In this document: one piece after another, positions 1 to 8,627 of the stretch
Layout: every line of letters starts with the position of its first letter
Position numbering within the stretch: position 1 is the first letter of the stretch
Assembly (NCBI GenBank): GCA_964425695.1
Contig: CAYRNF010000014.1
Location: 1-64,000, forward strand
Origin: JAKPBU01 sp964425695
GTDB lineage: Bacteria; Pseudomonadota; Gammaproteobacteria; Xanthomonadales; Xanthomonadaceae
Length of the DNA: 64,000 nt
Reading direction: 5' to 3'
The notes under the pieces: generated by a model
What the model saw: the letters and a program-made list of their open reading frames with translations, nothing else
Told to the model about the DNA's origin: nothing
Databases searched by the model: none
Program-made: the position numbers and the translations under genes

Positions 1-120
1 CCTCCCCCCCCCCCCGCCCCCGGGGGGGGGGGGGGGGCCCGCCCCCCCCCACACCCCCCACACCTCGGGGGGGGGGGGGTCCGCCCCCCCCCCCCCCCCG
101 CCCCTCCCCAATGCTCAGGT
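1..120. other. G/C homopolymer tract at window edge
   Basis: This stretch is almost entirely runs of C and G (C runs of about 9 to 18, G runs of about 13 to 17) with only a few A and T bases. It lies directly downstream of the receptor gene stop at 126. The runs could fold as C-run against G-run hairpins, but nothing elsewhere in the window looks like this. An assembly or base-calling artefact at a contig edge is at least as likely as a biological terminator. No gene is seen here. Confidence 0.6.
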
Positions 121-125
121 GCGGA

Positions 126-3050
126 TCAGAAGCGCAGATCCGCGCGCACGTAGTAGTAGCCGCCACCTGGGATGTCGTAGGTGGAACCGTCGAAGCTGTT
201 GAGGTTGCACGACAGGCATACCGGCGGATCCTCGCCGAACACGTTGATCGCGCCCAGTGACAGCTGCAGACCCTTGAGCACGTCGAACTTGTAGCCGACC
301 TGTACATCGTGGAAGGTAGTGGCATCCAGTGTGTTTTGACCGGCATTTGGATCATCGCTGCAAATCGGTAGGCCGGCGGCGTCGCCGCACTCCTCCACCA
401 GTTCGCTGATGTACCTCGCGGTCCATGACGCATTCCAATTGCCCAGGCTCCAGTCGAGCGTAGTGGATGAGGTCCACTCCGGGATCGACCGCGTCACCGG
501 ATCGCTGACGAGCCGGCCCGGGCGCAACGGCTGCTCTGTGCCGTCGCCGCCGATGGCCGTGTAGTCGGTCACCCAGGTGTTCATCCAACTCAGCTTGAAG
601 TCGCCAAAGCTGGTTTCCGGCAGCGTCCAGTACACGTCAAAGTCCCAGCCGCTGGTCTTGATCGACGCGAAGTTGCCCAGGAAGTTCGCGAAGCTTTCGA
701 TGTTGTCGGTGGTGCTGTTGCGGGTGATGCCGCCGCAGAACGCCGGATCCAGCGTGGCCACGCACAAGTTGAGCTGGGTCTGCGGGTCGATGGCCTGGAT
801 CGCGCCTTCGATGGTGTGGCGGTAGTACGTGGTCTCGAAATCGACGCGGCGCGCGATGGCGCTGTCTTCCAGGATCGACGGCGACCAAACCAGGCCGGCG
901 GAGAAGCTGCGCGAGCGCTCCGGTTCCAGGTTGGGGTTGCCGCCGGTCTCCACGCCGATCTGCGGGTCGAACTGGCGCGTGCCCGGCGCGACGCCCAGCG
1001 TGGCGCAGTTGGCGGCGTTGCCGGTGGCCGGCGCGCCGTTCGGGCTGATCAGGCAGGGATCGACGATGTTGGCATCGAAGCGGCTCGGCTGGCCGAACAG
1101 CTCGCCGATCGACGGCGCGCGGAAGCCTTCGGCGTAGGTGCTGCGCACCAGCAGTTCGTCCGCGATCTGCCAGCGGAAGCCGTACTTGGGCGTGAACTCG
1201 CCGCCGAAGGTGGAGTAGTCCGAATAGCGTCCCGCCAAGCTCAGGTCGAACGACTTGCCGAACCATCCGTCCTTGAACACCGGCACGCTGAATTCGACGT
1301 ACACCTCGTTCACGTCGTACTCGCCGCGCGTCGGCAGCGACGGCACGCCGTTGTACTCGCCGCGGCTGGTGGCCGGATCGGGCGTGTACTCGCCCTCGTA
1401 GTTGCGGTACTCGTAGCCGGTGGCGAACGCCAGCGGTCCGGCCGGCAGCTCGAACAGGTCGCCGCTGAAGTTGGCGGTGGCCTGGGTCAGGGTCTGCTCG
1501 CTGCGGTCGCGGAACAGCGGGCTGATCCAGCCGATCATCTCGGGCGTCATGGTGTTGAAGCCGAAGATGTCCAGCAGCACGCAGCCGGAGGTCGCCGAGC
1601 ACACGGCCGGATTCAGCGCCTGCTGGATGCGCAGGCTGTTGTAGCTGCCGCGGTTCTCCTGCTCTGCCTCGTTCCTGCTGTAGGCGAAGTTGACGTCCCA
1701 GAACCAGCGCTGGTCGGCGCCCAGCGTGCCTTCCAGGCCACCGCCCACGTACTGCGTATCCACCTGCTGGTCGAACAGGCGCGGACCGCCCTCGATCGGA
1801 CGGCGGCGGATGGTGTTGATGTTGCCTTCGTTCGCCGCCGTCGCTGGATCATCTGTGCGCAGGTCGATGCCGAACGGGTTGAACGGGTTGCTTGCGGGAA
1901 TGAACACGTTGGCGGCGAACACCGTACCGGCCCCAGGCCCGAGGTCGATAGGCTCGGGCGCCGCCTGGTTACGCGACTCGCGGCGGTTGAACAACGCGCG
2001 GCCATAGGCGCGTACGTTGTCGGTGATGTCGAAGCGCATCTGGCCGAAGATGCCTGCGCGTTCCGACGGGCTCAGCACTTGGTTGAACGGCGCGTAGTTG
2101 AACGCGTCGGCTGGACCAAAGCAGTGGAAACCGTCGGGACGCTCTGCCCCAGGGGTGCAGTTTGGCAACCCGGGCGTGTAGGTTGGATTGTTGAGGCCCG
2201 CGTCCGTGGTGAGGTCGTAGCGGCCGCCGTTACGCGGATCGACGAAAGAGAAACGCCCGCCCGGCACGCGCGAGCTGCCCAGCAGGTTGCCGGTGCCGAA
2301 GACCGGCTCGCGGGTGCGGGCGCGGTCCTTCGAGAACACCGCGTCCTGCTTGAAGTAGCTGCCCCCGATGAACCAGTTACCGCGCTCGCCGATGCTGCCG
2401 CCGTAGGCCAAGTCGAGGCCTTTGCCCTCGCCATCGCCGGGTTCGTACTGGCCGTAGTTGAGCGTCGCCTGCCCGCCTTCGAAGTTGCGACGCGTGATCA
2501 CGTTGACCACACCGGCAATGGCGTCGGAGCCGTACAGCGACGACGCGCCGTCTTCGAGTACCTCGATGCGCTCCACGATTGCCAGGGGAATGGTGTTCAG
2601 GTCCACCGCGGCGCCCACGCCGGAGGCCGACGACTCGTTGACCCAGCGCATGCCGTCCACCAGCACCAGCACGCGCTTGGAGCCCAGGCCGCGCAGGTCG
2701 ACCGTGGTCGCCCCTGCGCCCACGCCGCCGCCGTCGGACGGGAAGCCGTCGTTGCCCGAAGCGTTGCGCTTGCCGTTGAACGACGAGGCCGAGCCCGTCA
2801 TCTGCTGCACGACGTCGCCGATCGAGTTCAGGCCGGTGCGCTCGATGTCCTCGCGGGTCAGGACCTGCACCGGAACCTGGGTTTCGAGCTCGGCCTTCTT
2901 GATGCGCGTACCCGTCACCTCGACGGTGTCGAGCGTGCGTGCCTCTTCGGCGGGTTCGCTCTGGACCTGCGCAGCTGCCAGCGACGGCAGTGCGAGCAGC
3001 AACGAAATCTGGACGGCAGTGGCCAGCCGGTGGCGACGCGGCGTACGCAT
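126..3050 (-). CDS. TonB-dependent outer-membrane receptor
   Basis: This 974-residue protein should be an outer-membrane beta-barrel that imports a ligand using energy from TonB-ExbBD. Residues 1-27 look like a signal peptide ending in AAAQ. A TonB-box-like stretch (DTVEVTGTRI) sits at about 41-50. A plug domain follows with the typical segments LRGLGSKRVLVLVDG and GASSLYGSDAIAGVVNVITR at about 120-190. The barrel ends in the outer-membrane-type terminus RADLRF with a final Phe. There is no N-terminal STN signalling domain. The length and Gly/Asn-rich loops fit the large receptors abundant in Xanthomonadaceae, often for plant glycans or peptides, but the substrate cannot be read here. An AGGAGAGAG ribosome-binding site precedes the ATG. 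The gene stands alone; its downstream side is the homopolymer tract. Confidence 0.9.
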   Translation of the reverse strand: MRTPRRHRLATAVQISLLLALPSLAAAQVQSEPAEEARTLDTVEVTGTRIKKAELETQVPVQVLTREDIERTGLNSIGDVVQQMTGSASSFNGKRNASGNDGFPSDGGGVGAGATTVDLRGLGSKRVLVLVDGMRWVNESSASGVGAAVDLNTIPLAIVERIEVLEDGASSLYGSDAIAGVVNVITRRNFEGGQATLNYGQYEPGDGEGKGLDLAYGGSIGERGNWFIGGSYFKQDAVFSKDRARTREPVFGTGNLLGSSRVPGGRFSFVDPRNGGRYDLTTDAGLNNPTYTPGLPNCTPGAERPDGFHCFGPADAFNYAPFNQVLSPSERAGIFGQMRFDITDNVRAYGRALFNRRESRNQAAPEPIDLGPGAGTVFAANVFIPASNPFNPFGIDLRTDDPATAANEGNINTIRRRPIEGGPRLFDQQVDTQYVGGGLEGTLGADQRWFWDVNFAYSRNEAEQENRGSYNSLRIQQALNPAVCSATSGCVLLDIFGFNTMTPEMIGWISPLFRDRSEQTLTQATANFSGDLFELPAGPLAFATGYEYRNYEGEYTPDPATSRGEYNGVPSLPTRGEYDVNEVYVEFSVPVFKDGWFGKSFDLSLAGRYSDYSTFGGEFTPKYGFRWQIADELLVRSTYAEGFRAPSIGELFGQPSRFDANIVDPCLISPNGAPATGNAANCATLGVAPGTRQFDPQIGVETGGNPNLEPERSRSFSAGLVWSPSILEDSAIARRVDFETTYYRHTIEGAIQAIDPQTQLNLCVATLDPAFCGGITRNSTTDNIESFANFLGNFASIKTSGWDFDVYWTLPETSFGDFKLSWMNTWVTDYTAIGGDGTEQPLRPGRLVSDPVTRSIPEWTSSTTLDWSLGNWNASWTARYISELVEECGDAAGLPICSDDPNAGQNTLDATTFHDVQVGYKFDVLKGLQLSLGAINVFGEDPPVCLSCNLNSFDGSTYDIPGGGYYYVRADLRF

Positions 3051-3129
3051 GCGGACTCTCTCCTGGAAAGGTGGACGAACGAAAGCAAGTTCCGTCGCCG
3101 ACGTCCCCTGTCACGTGGCGCGTGGCCTC

Positions 3130-3158
3130 GTTGTAAACGTTTCGTAAAGAAGCGGCAA
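3130..3158 (-). promoter_or_regulatory. Putative promoter of the TonB-dependent receptor
   Basis: Read on the minus strand, TTGCCG (3158-3153) and TACAAC (3135-3130) are separated by 17 nt, each matching 4 of 6 bases of the sigma-70 consensus. The leader to the ATG at 3050 would be about 75 nt and contains the purine-rich ribosome-binding site. Confidence 0.4.
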
Positions 3159-3195
3159 GGCCCCTGAACGGCTGTAAACGGTTACCGGGATGCGC

Positions 3196-3987
3196 TCAGT
3201 AGAACCAGAAGCTGCAGCCCACCGCGAACAGGAACCCCGCGAACACCCGCTTCAGGCTGGCCCCGCTCAGGCGATGCGCCAGCCGCGTGCCGGCCGGTGC
3301 GGCCAGCACCGATGCCAGCGCCACGCCTGCCGCGGCCGGCAGGTAGACGTACCCGGCCGCGCCCGGCAGGTCCAGTGCACCGGCGGGCGCCTGCAGTGCA
3401 TAGCCCAGCGCACTGCCGATGCCGATGAACACCCCGCACGCCGAAGACGTGCCCACCGCGCGCACCGGCGCCACCCCGCGCCAGACCAGCAGCGGCACGG
3501 TCATGCTGCCGCCGCCGATGCCGACCACCGCCGACACCGCCCCGATCCCCGCGCCCGCCGCGGCGTAGCCGGGGCCGCGCGGTGCGGCCGCACCCGCAGG
3601 GCGCGTGCGTTCGCGGCCGAAGGCCAGCTGCGCGGCGGCCAGGAAGCAGTAAGCCGCAACGCACCAGCGCAGCACCTCCCCATCCAGGCCGATCGCGAAG
3701 CGGCTGCCCAGCCACCCGCCCAGCAGCACGCCCGGCGCCATCCACGCCACCGTCGGCCACAGCACGCTGCCGCGGCGGTGGTGCGCCCAGGCCGAAGACG
3801 CCGCCGTGAAGACGATGCTGGCCAGGGAACTGGCCAGGGCGGCGTGCATCGCGGCCTCGTGCGGTACGCCCATGCGCGGCAACAGCCAGGCCAGCGCCGC
3901 CACCAGCACCAGCCCGCCGCCGATGCCCAGCAGTCCGGCGAGGGTGCCGGCCACGGCGCCCAGGGCGAGGTAGGCGAAGATTTCCAA
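3196..3987 (-). CDS. TauE/SafE family membrane permease
   Basis: This 263-residue, strongly hydrophobic protein fits the TauE/SafE family of inner-membrane exporters and importers of sulfite, sulfoacetate and related anions. It shows the family's internal duplication. The glycine-rich half-motif GTLAGLLGIGGGLVLVAAL near residues 12-30 recurs as GAVSAVVGIGGGSMTVPLLV near 140-160. About eight membrane segments are visible. The reading frame stays open well upstream, but the hydrophobic protein begins at a TTG (3987) in the sequence LEIFAYLALGAVAG. I chose this start because the upstream residues are Arg/Pro-rich and unlike the family; no ATG lies nearby. It is divergent from the transglycosylase gene. 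The substrate is unknown and no sulfur genes are adjacent. Confidence 0.8.
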   Translation of the reverse strand: MEIFAYLALGAVAGTLAGLLGIGGGLVLVAALAWLLPRMGVPHEAAMHAALASSLASIVFTAASSAWAHHRRGSVLWPTVAWMAPGVLLGGWLGSRFAIGLDGEVLRWCVAAYCFLAAAQLAFGRERTRPAGAAAPRGPGYAAAGAGIGAVSAVVGIGGGSMTVPLLVWRGVAPVRAVGTSSACGVFIGIGSALGYALQAPAGALDLPGAAGYVYLPAAAGVALASVLAAPAGTRLAHRLSGASLKRVFAGFLFAVGCSFWFY

Positions 3988-4098
3988 GCGGCACTCGCGT
4001 TCGGGCGGACAGACGCGCCAGTGTGCCGTGGCCGCGCGCCGGCGCGAACGCTTCGCACGGCACCGGCCCGCACACACGGTGCCTTCAGGACCGGCGGC

Positions 4099-4104
4099 TA
4101 TAGT
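4099..4104 (+). promoter_or_regulatory. -10 element (leaderless type) of the transglycosylase gene
   Basis: TATAGT lies exactly 6 nt before the ATG at 4111, so transcription would be expected to start at or next to the A of the start codon. No convincing -35 box is present. The same spacing recurs at seven other genes in the window. Confidence 0.5.
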
Positions 4105-4110
4105 CGGGCG

Positions 4111-6108
4111 ATGCGCTTCCAACGCCCCTTCCGCCGCTACGCAGGGCTCTTCGCCGCCTGCGTCCTCGTTGCCACGGCCGCCGTTCCGCAGGCCCGCGCG
4201 CAGACCGGCGACGCCGCCCTCAAGGCCGCGCTGGACGCCGCCGAAGCCGGCACCTTCGACGCCGCCCGCTTTCCCGGCATCGCCTCGCATCCGGCCTACG
4301 GCTGGGTCGAGTACGCCGCCGCGCGCCGCAGCATGGACCTCATGCGGCCCGCGCAGGCGCAAGCCTTCCTATCCCGGCACCAGGGGCAGGCGGTGGCGGA
4401 GGCGTTCCGCGCCGACTGGCTCGCGTCGCGGTCGCGGCTCAAGGACTGGACCGGCTTCCGCGCCGCGTGGACGCCTTCGGTCCAGTCCACGGCGCTGCGC
4501 TGCGCGGAACTCGAAGCGCGCCTGGCCACCGGCGCCGCCGACGCGCAGTGGGTGGCTGATGCCCAGAAGCTCTGGCGCAGCACCGGCAAGGCGCTGCCGT
4601 CCGCGTGCGATGCGCCGCTGCAGGCGCTGGCCGCGCGCGGCGGCCTGCCGCCGGCGCTGCGCTGGGAACGGCTGGAACGGGCCGCCGCCGAGTGGGAGGC
4701 CGGGGTGATGCGTACCGCCGCCAGTGGTCTGCCGCCGGACGAAGCCGCGCTGGCCAACGACTATGCAGCCTTCATGCAGGCGGTCCATCCCCGTGCGCTG
4801 GCGTGGCCGAAAACGCCACGCAGCCGGCTGGTGGCGTCGCATGGCCTGGCCCGGCTGGGCAAGTCGGTGCCGGCCAGCGCCGAGGCGCTGCTGCCGCAGT
4901 ACGCGCAGGCCCTGGGCTTCACCGAGGAAGACCGCGGCCGCGTGCTGTACCAGATCGCGCTGTGGACGGTCGCGTCGTACGAACCGGACTCCGCCCGCCG
5001 CCTGGCCGCCGTACCGGCGGCCGCCTACGACGACCGGCTGCACGAATGGCGCGTGCGCGAGGCGCTGGCGCGCAGCGACTGGGCCGGCGCGCTGGCCGCG
5101 ATCCGGCGCATGGGCGACAAGCAGCGCAGCGACTCGCGCTGGACCTGGTTCGAAGCGCGCACCGCCGAGCTCACCGGCGACCGCTCCGGCGCCCAGGCGC
5201 TATACCGCAAGGCCGCCTTGAAGCCGGACTTCCACGGCTTCCTGGCCGCGGATCGCCTGGACCAGCCGTATGCGCTGTGTCCGTGGCTGCCCGACGACGG
5301 CGCGCAGGCCAAGGCGGCCGTGGCGCGCGACGCCGCGATCGTGCGGGCGATGGCGCTGTATCGCGCGGGTCGCAAATCCTGGGCGCAGCGCGAGTGGGAC
5401 CACGCGCTGGCGCGCTTCGACGACCGCCAGCGCCGCCTGGCGGTAGCGGTGGCGCAGGACAACGGCTGGTTCGACCGCGGCGTGTTCGGGCTGGTCAACG
5501 TGGGCGGCAAGCACCATCCGGAGGAAACGCGCCTGTACCACCTGCGCTTTCCGCTGCACCACGCCGACACCATCCGCCGCGAAGCCGCGCGCAACCGCAT
5601 CGACCCGGCCTGGGTCGCGGCCGAAATCCGTGCCGAGAGCGTGTTCGACCCCAACGCGCGCTCGTCCGCCAATGCCATGGGCCTGATGCAGGTGCTCCCG
5701 GCCACCGGCGCCGACGTCGCGCGCAAGGCCGGCCTGCCCTGGGGCGGCGCGCAGAGCCTGTACGACCCGGACACCAACATCGCCCTGGGCACCGCCTACC
5801 TGCGCCAGCTCATGGACCGCTACGGCGGCAAGCCGTACGAGGTGATCGCCGGCTACAACGCGGGGCCTGCGCCGCTGAACCGGTGGAAGACCCAGCGGCC
5901 GGGCATGGATCCCGACTTCTGGATCGAGACCATCAGCTACAAGGAAACCCGCGACTACGTGGCGCGGGTGCTGTCCTTCAGCACGGTGTACGACTGGCGC
6001 ATGAGCAACGCGGCCGGCGGCACCGGCGATGCGCTGCGCGTCACCGACCGCATGCATGGCCGCAGCGGCCCGCGCAAGCGCTTCACCTGCCCATTGGGGA
6101 ACCCATGA
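4111..6108 (+). CDS. slt: Soluble lytic murein transglycosylase (Slt70-like)
   Basis: This 665-residue periplasmic enzyme should cleave peptidoglycan between MurNAc and GlcNAc to leave 1,6-anhydro ends. A signal peptide runs to about residue 33 (PQARAQ). A long Ala/Arg/Leu-rich helical region follows, the superhelical U and L domains of Slt70. The C-terminal SLT domain begins near 495. It contains RAESVFDPNARS, where Glu509 is the expected catalytic acid, then GLMQVLPAT and EVIAGYNAGPAPLNRW. The length is near the 645 residues of E. coli Slt. The ATG was chosen because it starts the signal peptide; the frame is open further upstream. A palindromic repeat begins 5 bp after the stop. Confidence 0.93.
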   Translation: MRFQRPFRRYAGLFAACVLVATAAVPQARAQTGDAALKAALDAAEAGTFDAARFPGIASHPAYGWVEYAAARRSMDLMRPAQAQAFLSRHQGQAVAEAFRADWLASRSRLKDWTGFRAAWTPSVQSTALRCAELEARLATGAADAQWVADAQKLWRSTGKALPSACDAPLQALAARGGLPPALRWERLERAAAEWEAGVMRTAASGLPPDEAALANDYAAFMQAVHPRALAWPKTPRSRLVASHGLARLGKSVPASAEALLPQYAQALGFTEEDRGRVLYQIALWTVASYEPDSARRLAAVPAAAYDDRLHEWRVREALARSDWAGALAAIRRMGDKQRSDSRWTWFEARTAELTGDRSGAQALYRKAALKPDFHGFLAADRLDQPYALCPWLPDDGAQAKAAVARDAAIVRAMALYRAGRKSWAQREWDHALARFDDRQRRLAVAVAQDNGWFDRGVFGLVNVGGKHHPEETRLYHLRFPLHHADTIRREAARNRIDPAWVAAEIRAESVFDPNARSSANAMGLMQVLPATGADVARKAGLPWGGAQSLYDPDTNIALGTAYLRQLMDRYGGKPYEVIAGYNAGPAPLNRWKTQRPGMDPDFWIETISYKETRDYVARVLSFSTVYDWRMSNAAGGTGDALRVTDRMHGRSGPRKRFTCPLGNP

Positions 6109-6112
6109 TCGT

Positions 6113-6190
6113 GTAGGAGCGGCTTCAGCCGCGAGCTTTTCTACCTTCAGGCGGCCTGCGGCGAGGACTCGCGGCTGGGGCCGCTCCTAC
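6113..6190. repeat. Paired palindromic repeat (REP-like), GTAGGAGCGGCTTCAGCC family
   Basis: The left arm reads GTAGGAGCGGCTTCAGCC and continues CGCGAG. The right arm at about 6170-6190 is its inverted copy, CTCGCGGCTGGGGCCGCTCCTAC. The two arms are about 30 bp apart. The pair fills the gap between slt and the PH-domain gene and could form a cruciform or mRNA hairpin. Confidence 0.8.
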
Positions 6191-6225
6191 AATCCCTGCA
6201 AGTTCCCCGCACCGGAGCGCACACC

Positions 6226-6603
6226 ATGGGCCTGCTCGACACCCTGCTCGGCCACGCCGGCGAGAAATCGCTGGACGACATCCACCCCGAATTCGCCCCG
6301 CTGCTGGCACCGGGCGAAACGCTGCAGCGCGCGTTCGGCATGGTCCGCGACCTGATCGTGTTCACCGACCGGCGCGTGATCCTGGTCAACAAGCAGGGCG
6401 TGACCGCCAAGCGCACCGAGTACCGCAGCATCCCGTACCGCGCGATCACCATGTATTCGCTGGAGACCGCCGGCCATTTCGACCTGGAAGCCGACCTACA
6501 CATCTGGGTCTCCGGGCAGGCCGCGCCGATCGACCTGGCGCTGGGCCGCAATTCCGGCGCGACCGATATCGTGGCGGTGCTGGCGCAGAACACCGCGCGC
6601 TAG
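6226..6603 (+). CDS. PH domain-containing protein (bPH_1, YvbH-like)
   Basis: This 125-residue soluble protein matches the small bacterial pleckstrin-homology family typified by Bacillus YvbH. Recognisable segments are LAPGETLQRAFGMVRDLIVFTDRRVILVNKQG at about 27-58, then YRSIPYRAITMYSLETAGHFDLEADLHIWV at about 66-95. This is the usual pattern of beta strands with a basic-aromatic YRSIPYR turn. There is no signal peptide or membrane segment. The cellular role of the family is not established. It is a single gene with palindromic repeats on both sides, so it is probably transcribed alone. Confidence 0.85.
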   Translation: MGLLDTLLGHAGEKSLDDIHPEFAPLLAPGETLQRAFGMVRDLIVFTDRRVILVNKQGVTAKRTEYRSIPYRAITMYSLETAGHFDLEADLHIWVSGQAAPIDLALGRNSGATDIVAVLAQNTAR

Positions 6604-6612
6604 CGCCGTCGC

Positions 6613-6690
6613 GGGAGCGGCTGCAGCCGCGCGCTGTTCGCTCACGCGTTCGGATCACGACAAGAGCCCGCGGCTGATGCCGCTCCTGCA
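6613..6690. repeat. Paired palindromic repeat, diverged copy
   Basis: GGGAGCGGCTGCAGCCGCGC at 6613-6632 is mirrored by GCCCGCGGCTGATGCCGCTCC near 6667-6687. It is a diverged member of the family seen at 6113 and 7956. It occupies the gap between the PH-domain gene and cca. Confidence 0.7.
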
Positions 6691-6716
6691 ATCGCTGCAC
6701 CGCATCGCGCACCGCC

Positions 6717-7961
6717 ATGAATGCCCACATGAACACCTACCTCGTCGGCGGCGCCGTGCGCGATGCGCTGCTGGGCATCGAAGGCGGCGACCGCGACCAC
6801 GTGGTGGTGGGTGAGACCGTCGAGGCGATGCTGGCCGCCGGCTTCCGGCAGGTGGGCCGCGATTTCCCGGTCTTCCTGCATCCGCATACCGCCGAGGAAT
6901 ACGCGCTGGCGCGCACCGAGCGCAAATCCGCGCGCGGGCACACCGGCTTCGTGGTGCACGCCGATCCTTCGGTGACGCTGGAAGAGGACCTGGCGCGGCG
7001 CGACTTCACCATCAATGCGATCGCACAGGCCGCAGACGGCACGCGCGTGGATCCGTTCGGCGGTGCGCAGGACATCGAGCGCCGCGTGCTGCGCCACGTG
7101 GGCCCGGCCTTTGTCGAAGACCCGTTGCGCGTGCTGCGCGCGGCGCGGTTCATGGCGCGCTTCGCCCCGCTGGGTTTTCGCGTGGCCGACGAGACCATGA
7201 CGCTGATGCGCGCCATGGCGGAAAGCGGCGAGCTGGCCGAACTCACCCCGGAGCGCGTGTGGCAGGAGCTGTCGCGCGCGCTGGTCGCGCCAGCACCTTC
7301 CGCCTTCCTGCGCACCCTGCGCGAGGCCGGCGCGCTGTCGGTGGTGCTGCCCGAAGTCGATGCGCTGTACGGCGTGCCGCAGCGCGCCGAGCACCATCCG
7401 GAAGTGGACACCGGCGTGCACGTGGAGCTGGTCTGCGACATGGCCGCGGCACTGGCGCCGGGCGACGCGGTGATCGCCTTCGCCGCGCTCACCCACGACC
7501 TGGGCAAGGCGCTGACCCCCGCCGACCAGCTGCCGGCGCACGTCAGGCACGAGCAGCGCGGCCTTGAGCCGCTGCGCGCGCTGGCGCAGCGGCTCAAGGT
7601 GCCTTCCGAACACCGGCAGCTGGCGGAAATCGCCTGCCGCGAACACCTCAACGTGCACCGCCTGCTGGAACTCAAGGCCGCAACGGTGCACGACCTGCTG
7701 CAGCGCTGCGACGCGTTCCGCAAGCCGGCGCGCATCGCCCAGCTGGCGACGGTGTGCGAAGCCGACAAGCGCGGCCGCACCGGGCTGCAAGACCGGCCCT
7801 ACCCGCAGGCGGCCGAACTGCGGCGCCTGCACGCCGCCGCCTGCGCGGTGCGCAGCGACACCATCGCCGCCGCCGGCGTGCAGGGCCCCGCCTTCGGCGA
7901 GGCGCTGCGCAAGGCGCGCATCGCCGCGATCCACGCCGCGCGCATTACCCCGCCCCTGTAG
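6717..7961 (+). CDS. cca: CCA-adding tRNA nucleotidyltransferase (multifunctional)
   Basis: This enzyme builds or repairs the 3' CCA end of tRNAs from CTP and ATP without a nucleic-acid template. At 414 residues it is the size of E. coli Cca (412). The N-terminal class II nucleotidyltransferase head shows LVGGAVRD at 9-16 and the catalytic Asp pair in GGDRDHVVVG (Asp25, Asp27). RRDFTINAIA near 100 marks the next conserved block. A C-terminal HD domain (AALTHDLGK near 260) points to the long form with phosphatase and phosphodiesterase activity. An in-frame ATG at 6729 gives MNTYLVGG and matches family starts better than the upstream ATG. The TAG stop lies inside the palindromic repeat that follows. 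Confidence 0.95.
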   Translation: MNAHMNTYLVGGAVRDALLGIEGGDRDHVVVGETVEAMLAAGFRQVGRDFPVFLHPHTAEEYALARTERKSARGHTGFVVHADPSVTLEEDLARRDFTINAIAQAADGTRVDPFGGAQDIERRVLRHVGPAFVEDPLRVLRAARFMARFAPLGFRVADETMTLMRAMAESGELAELTPERVWQELSRALVAPAPSAFLRTLREAGALSVVLPEVDALYGVPQRAEHHPEVDTGVHVELVCDMAAALAPGDAVIAFAALTHDLGKALTPADQLPAHVRHEQRGLEPLRALAQRLKVPSEHRQLAEIACREHLNVHRLLELKAATVHDLLQRCDAFRKPARIAQLATVCEADKRGRTGLQDRPYPQAAELRRLHAAACAVRSDTIAAAGVQGPAFGEALRKARIAAIHAARITPPL

Positions 7962-8204
7962 GAGCGGCTTCAGCCGCGAGCTGCTTGCGTTTTGTCGCAA
8001 ACCGCAGAAGCACCGGTCACGGCAAAAGTATCCTGGCCGGCAGTCGCGATACGCACGAGCCGCCATGGCAGGTCCCTTCGCACCGGCTTGCAGCTCGCGA
8101 CGCATGCGGTCGTGAGGCATCGCACAGCTGCGCCGTTGTCGCCCGCCGCCCGGGGCGATACGGCACGAGGCGCGAACGGCTCGCGGCTGAAGCCGCTCCT
8201 ACAG
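7956..8204. repeat. Palindromic repeat pair with perfect 26-bp arms, supplying two stop codons
   Basis: The arms at 7956-7981 and 8179-8204 are perfect inverted copies of each other (26 bp, beginning CTGTAGGAGCGG). They are separated by about 197 bp with no gene. The TAG in the left arm is the stop codon of cca. The complementary TAG in the right arm is the stop codon of the convergent vanZ-like gene. The intervening sequence shows nothing recognisable. Confidence 0.9.
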
Positions 8205-8627
8205 CGCGCTTTTGCCGCGCGTATCCAGCCGCAGCAACGCATCGCGCAGCGGCGTGAACAGCGTCGACAGCCCCGCCAGCACGCCGAGCGTATTGGCCAG
8301 CGCGTCGTGCACGTCCATCGCCCGCCCCAGCCCCATGCGGCCCTGCGCGATTTCCAGCCCGATGCCCAGCAGCGCCAGCACCGTGCACGCCGACAGCAGC
8401 GACAGGCGCCTGGCGAACAGCTGCACGGCCCCCGCCGCCAGCAGCGCGTACGCGACGAAGTGCTCCACCTTGTCGGTGCCTTCCGGTACCGGCGGCAGCC
8501 CGCTGACCGGGACCAGCGACAGCACCACCACGCCTGCGACGGCCACGCTCCACAGCCCCGACCACAGCCACGGCCTGCGGAACGGCTTGAGCGAGCGGCC
8601 GAAGCGCCGCGCGTGCGGTGCGCTCAC
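8199..8627 (-). CDS. VanZ family membrane protein
   Basis: This 142-residue membrane protein carries the VanZ signature KVEHFVAYALLAAGAVQLF near residues 50-70. Later it has GLEIAQGRMGLGRAMDVHDALANTLGVLAG at about 95-125, including the acidic DxxxN segment typical of the family. Four hydrophobic segments are visible. VanZ confers low-level teicoplanin resistance in enterococci, but most chromosomal homologues have no known role. The GTG start at 8627 overlaps the TGA of the upstream methyltransferase gene (GTGA), so the two are translationally coupled. Its TAG stop is provided by the right arm of the palindromic repeat. Confidence 0.8.
   Translation of the reverse strand: MSAPHARRFGRSLKPFRRPWLWSGLWSVAVAGVVVLSLVPVSGLPPVPEGTDKVEHFVAYALLAAGAVQLFARRLSLLSACTVLALLGIGLEIAQGRMGLGRAMDVHDALANTLGVLAGLSTLFTPLRDALLRLDTRGKSAL

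Noticed and set aside
816..3167. 783-codon open frame on the plus strand opposite the TonB receptor
   Set aside because: It is an antisense shadow in high-GC coding DNA. Its translation is Arg/Ala/Val/Gln-rich with no domain, while the opposite strand has a complete receptor.
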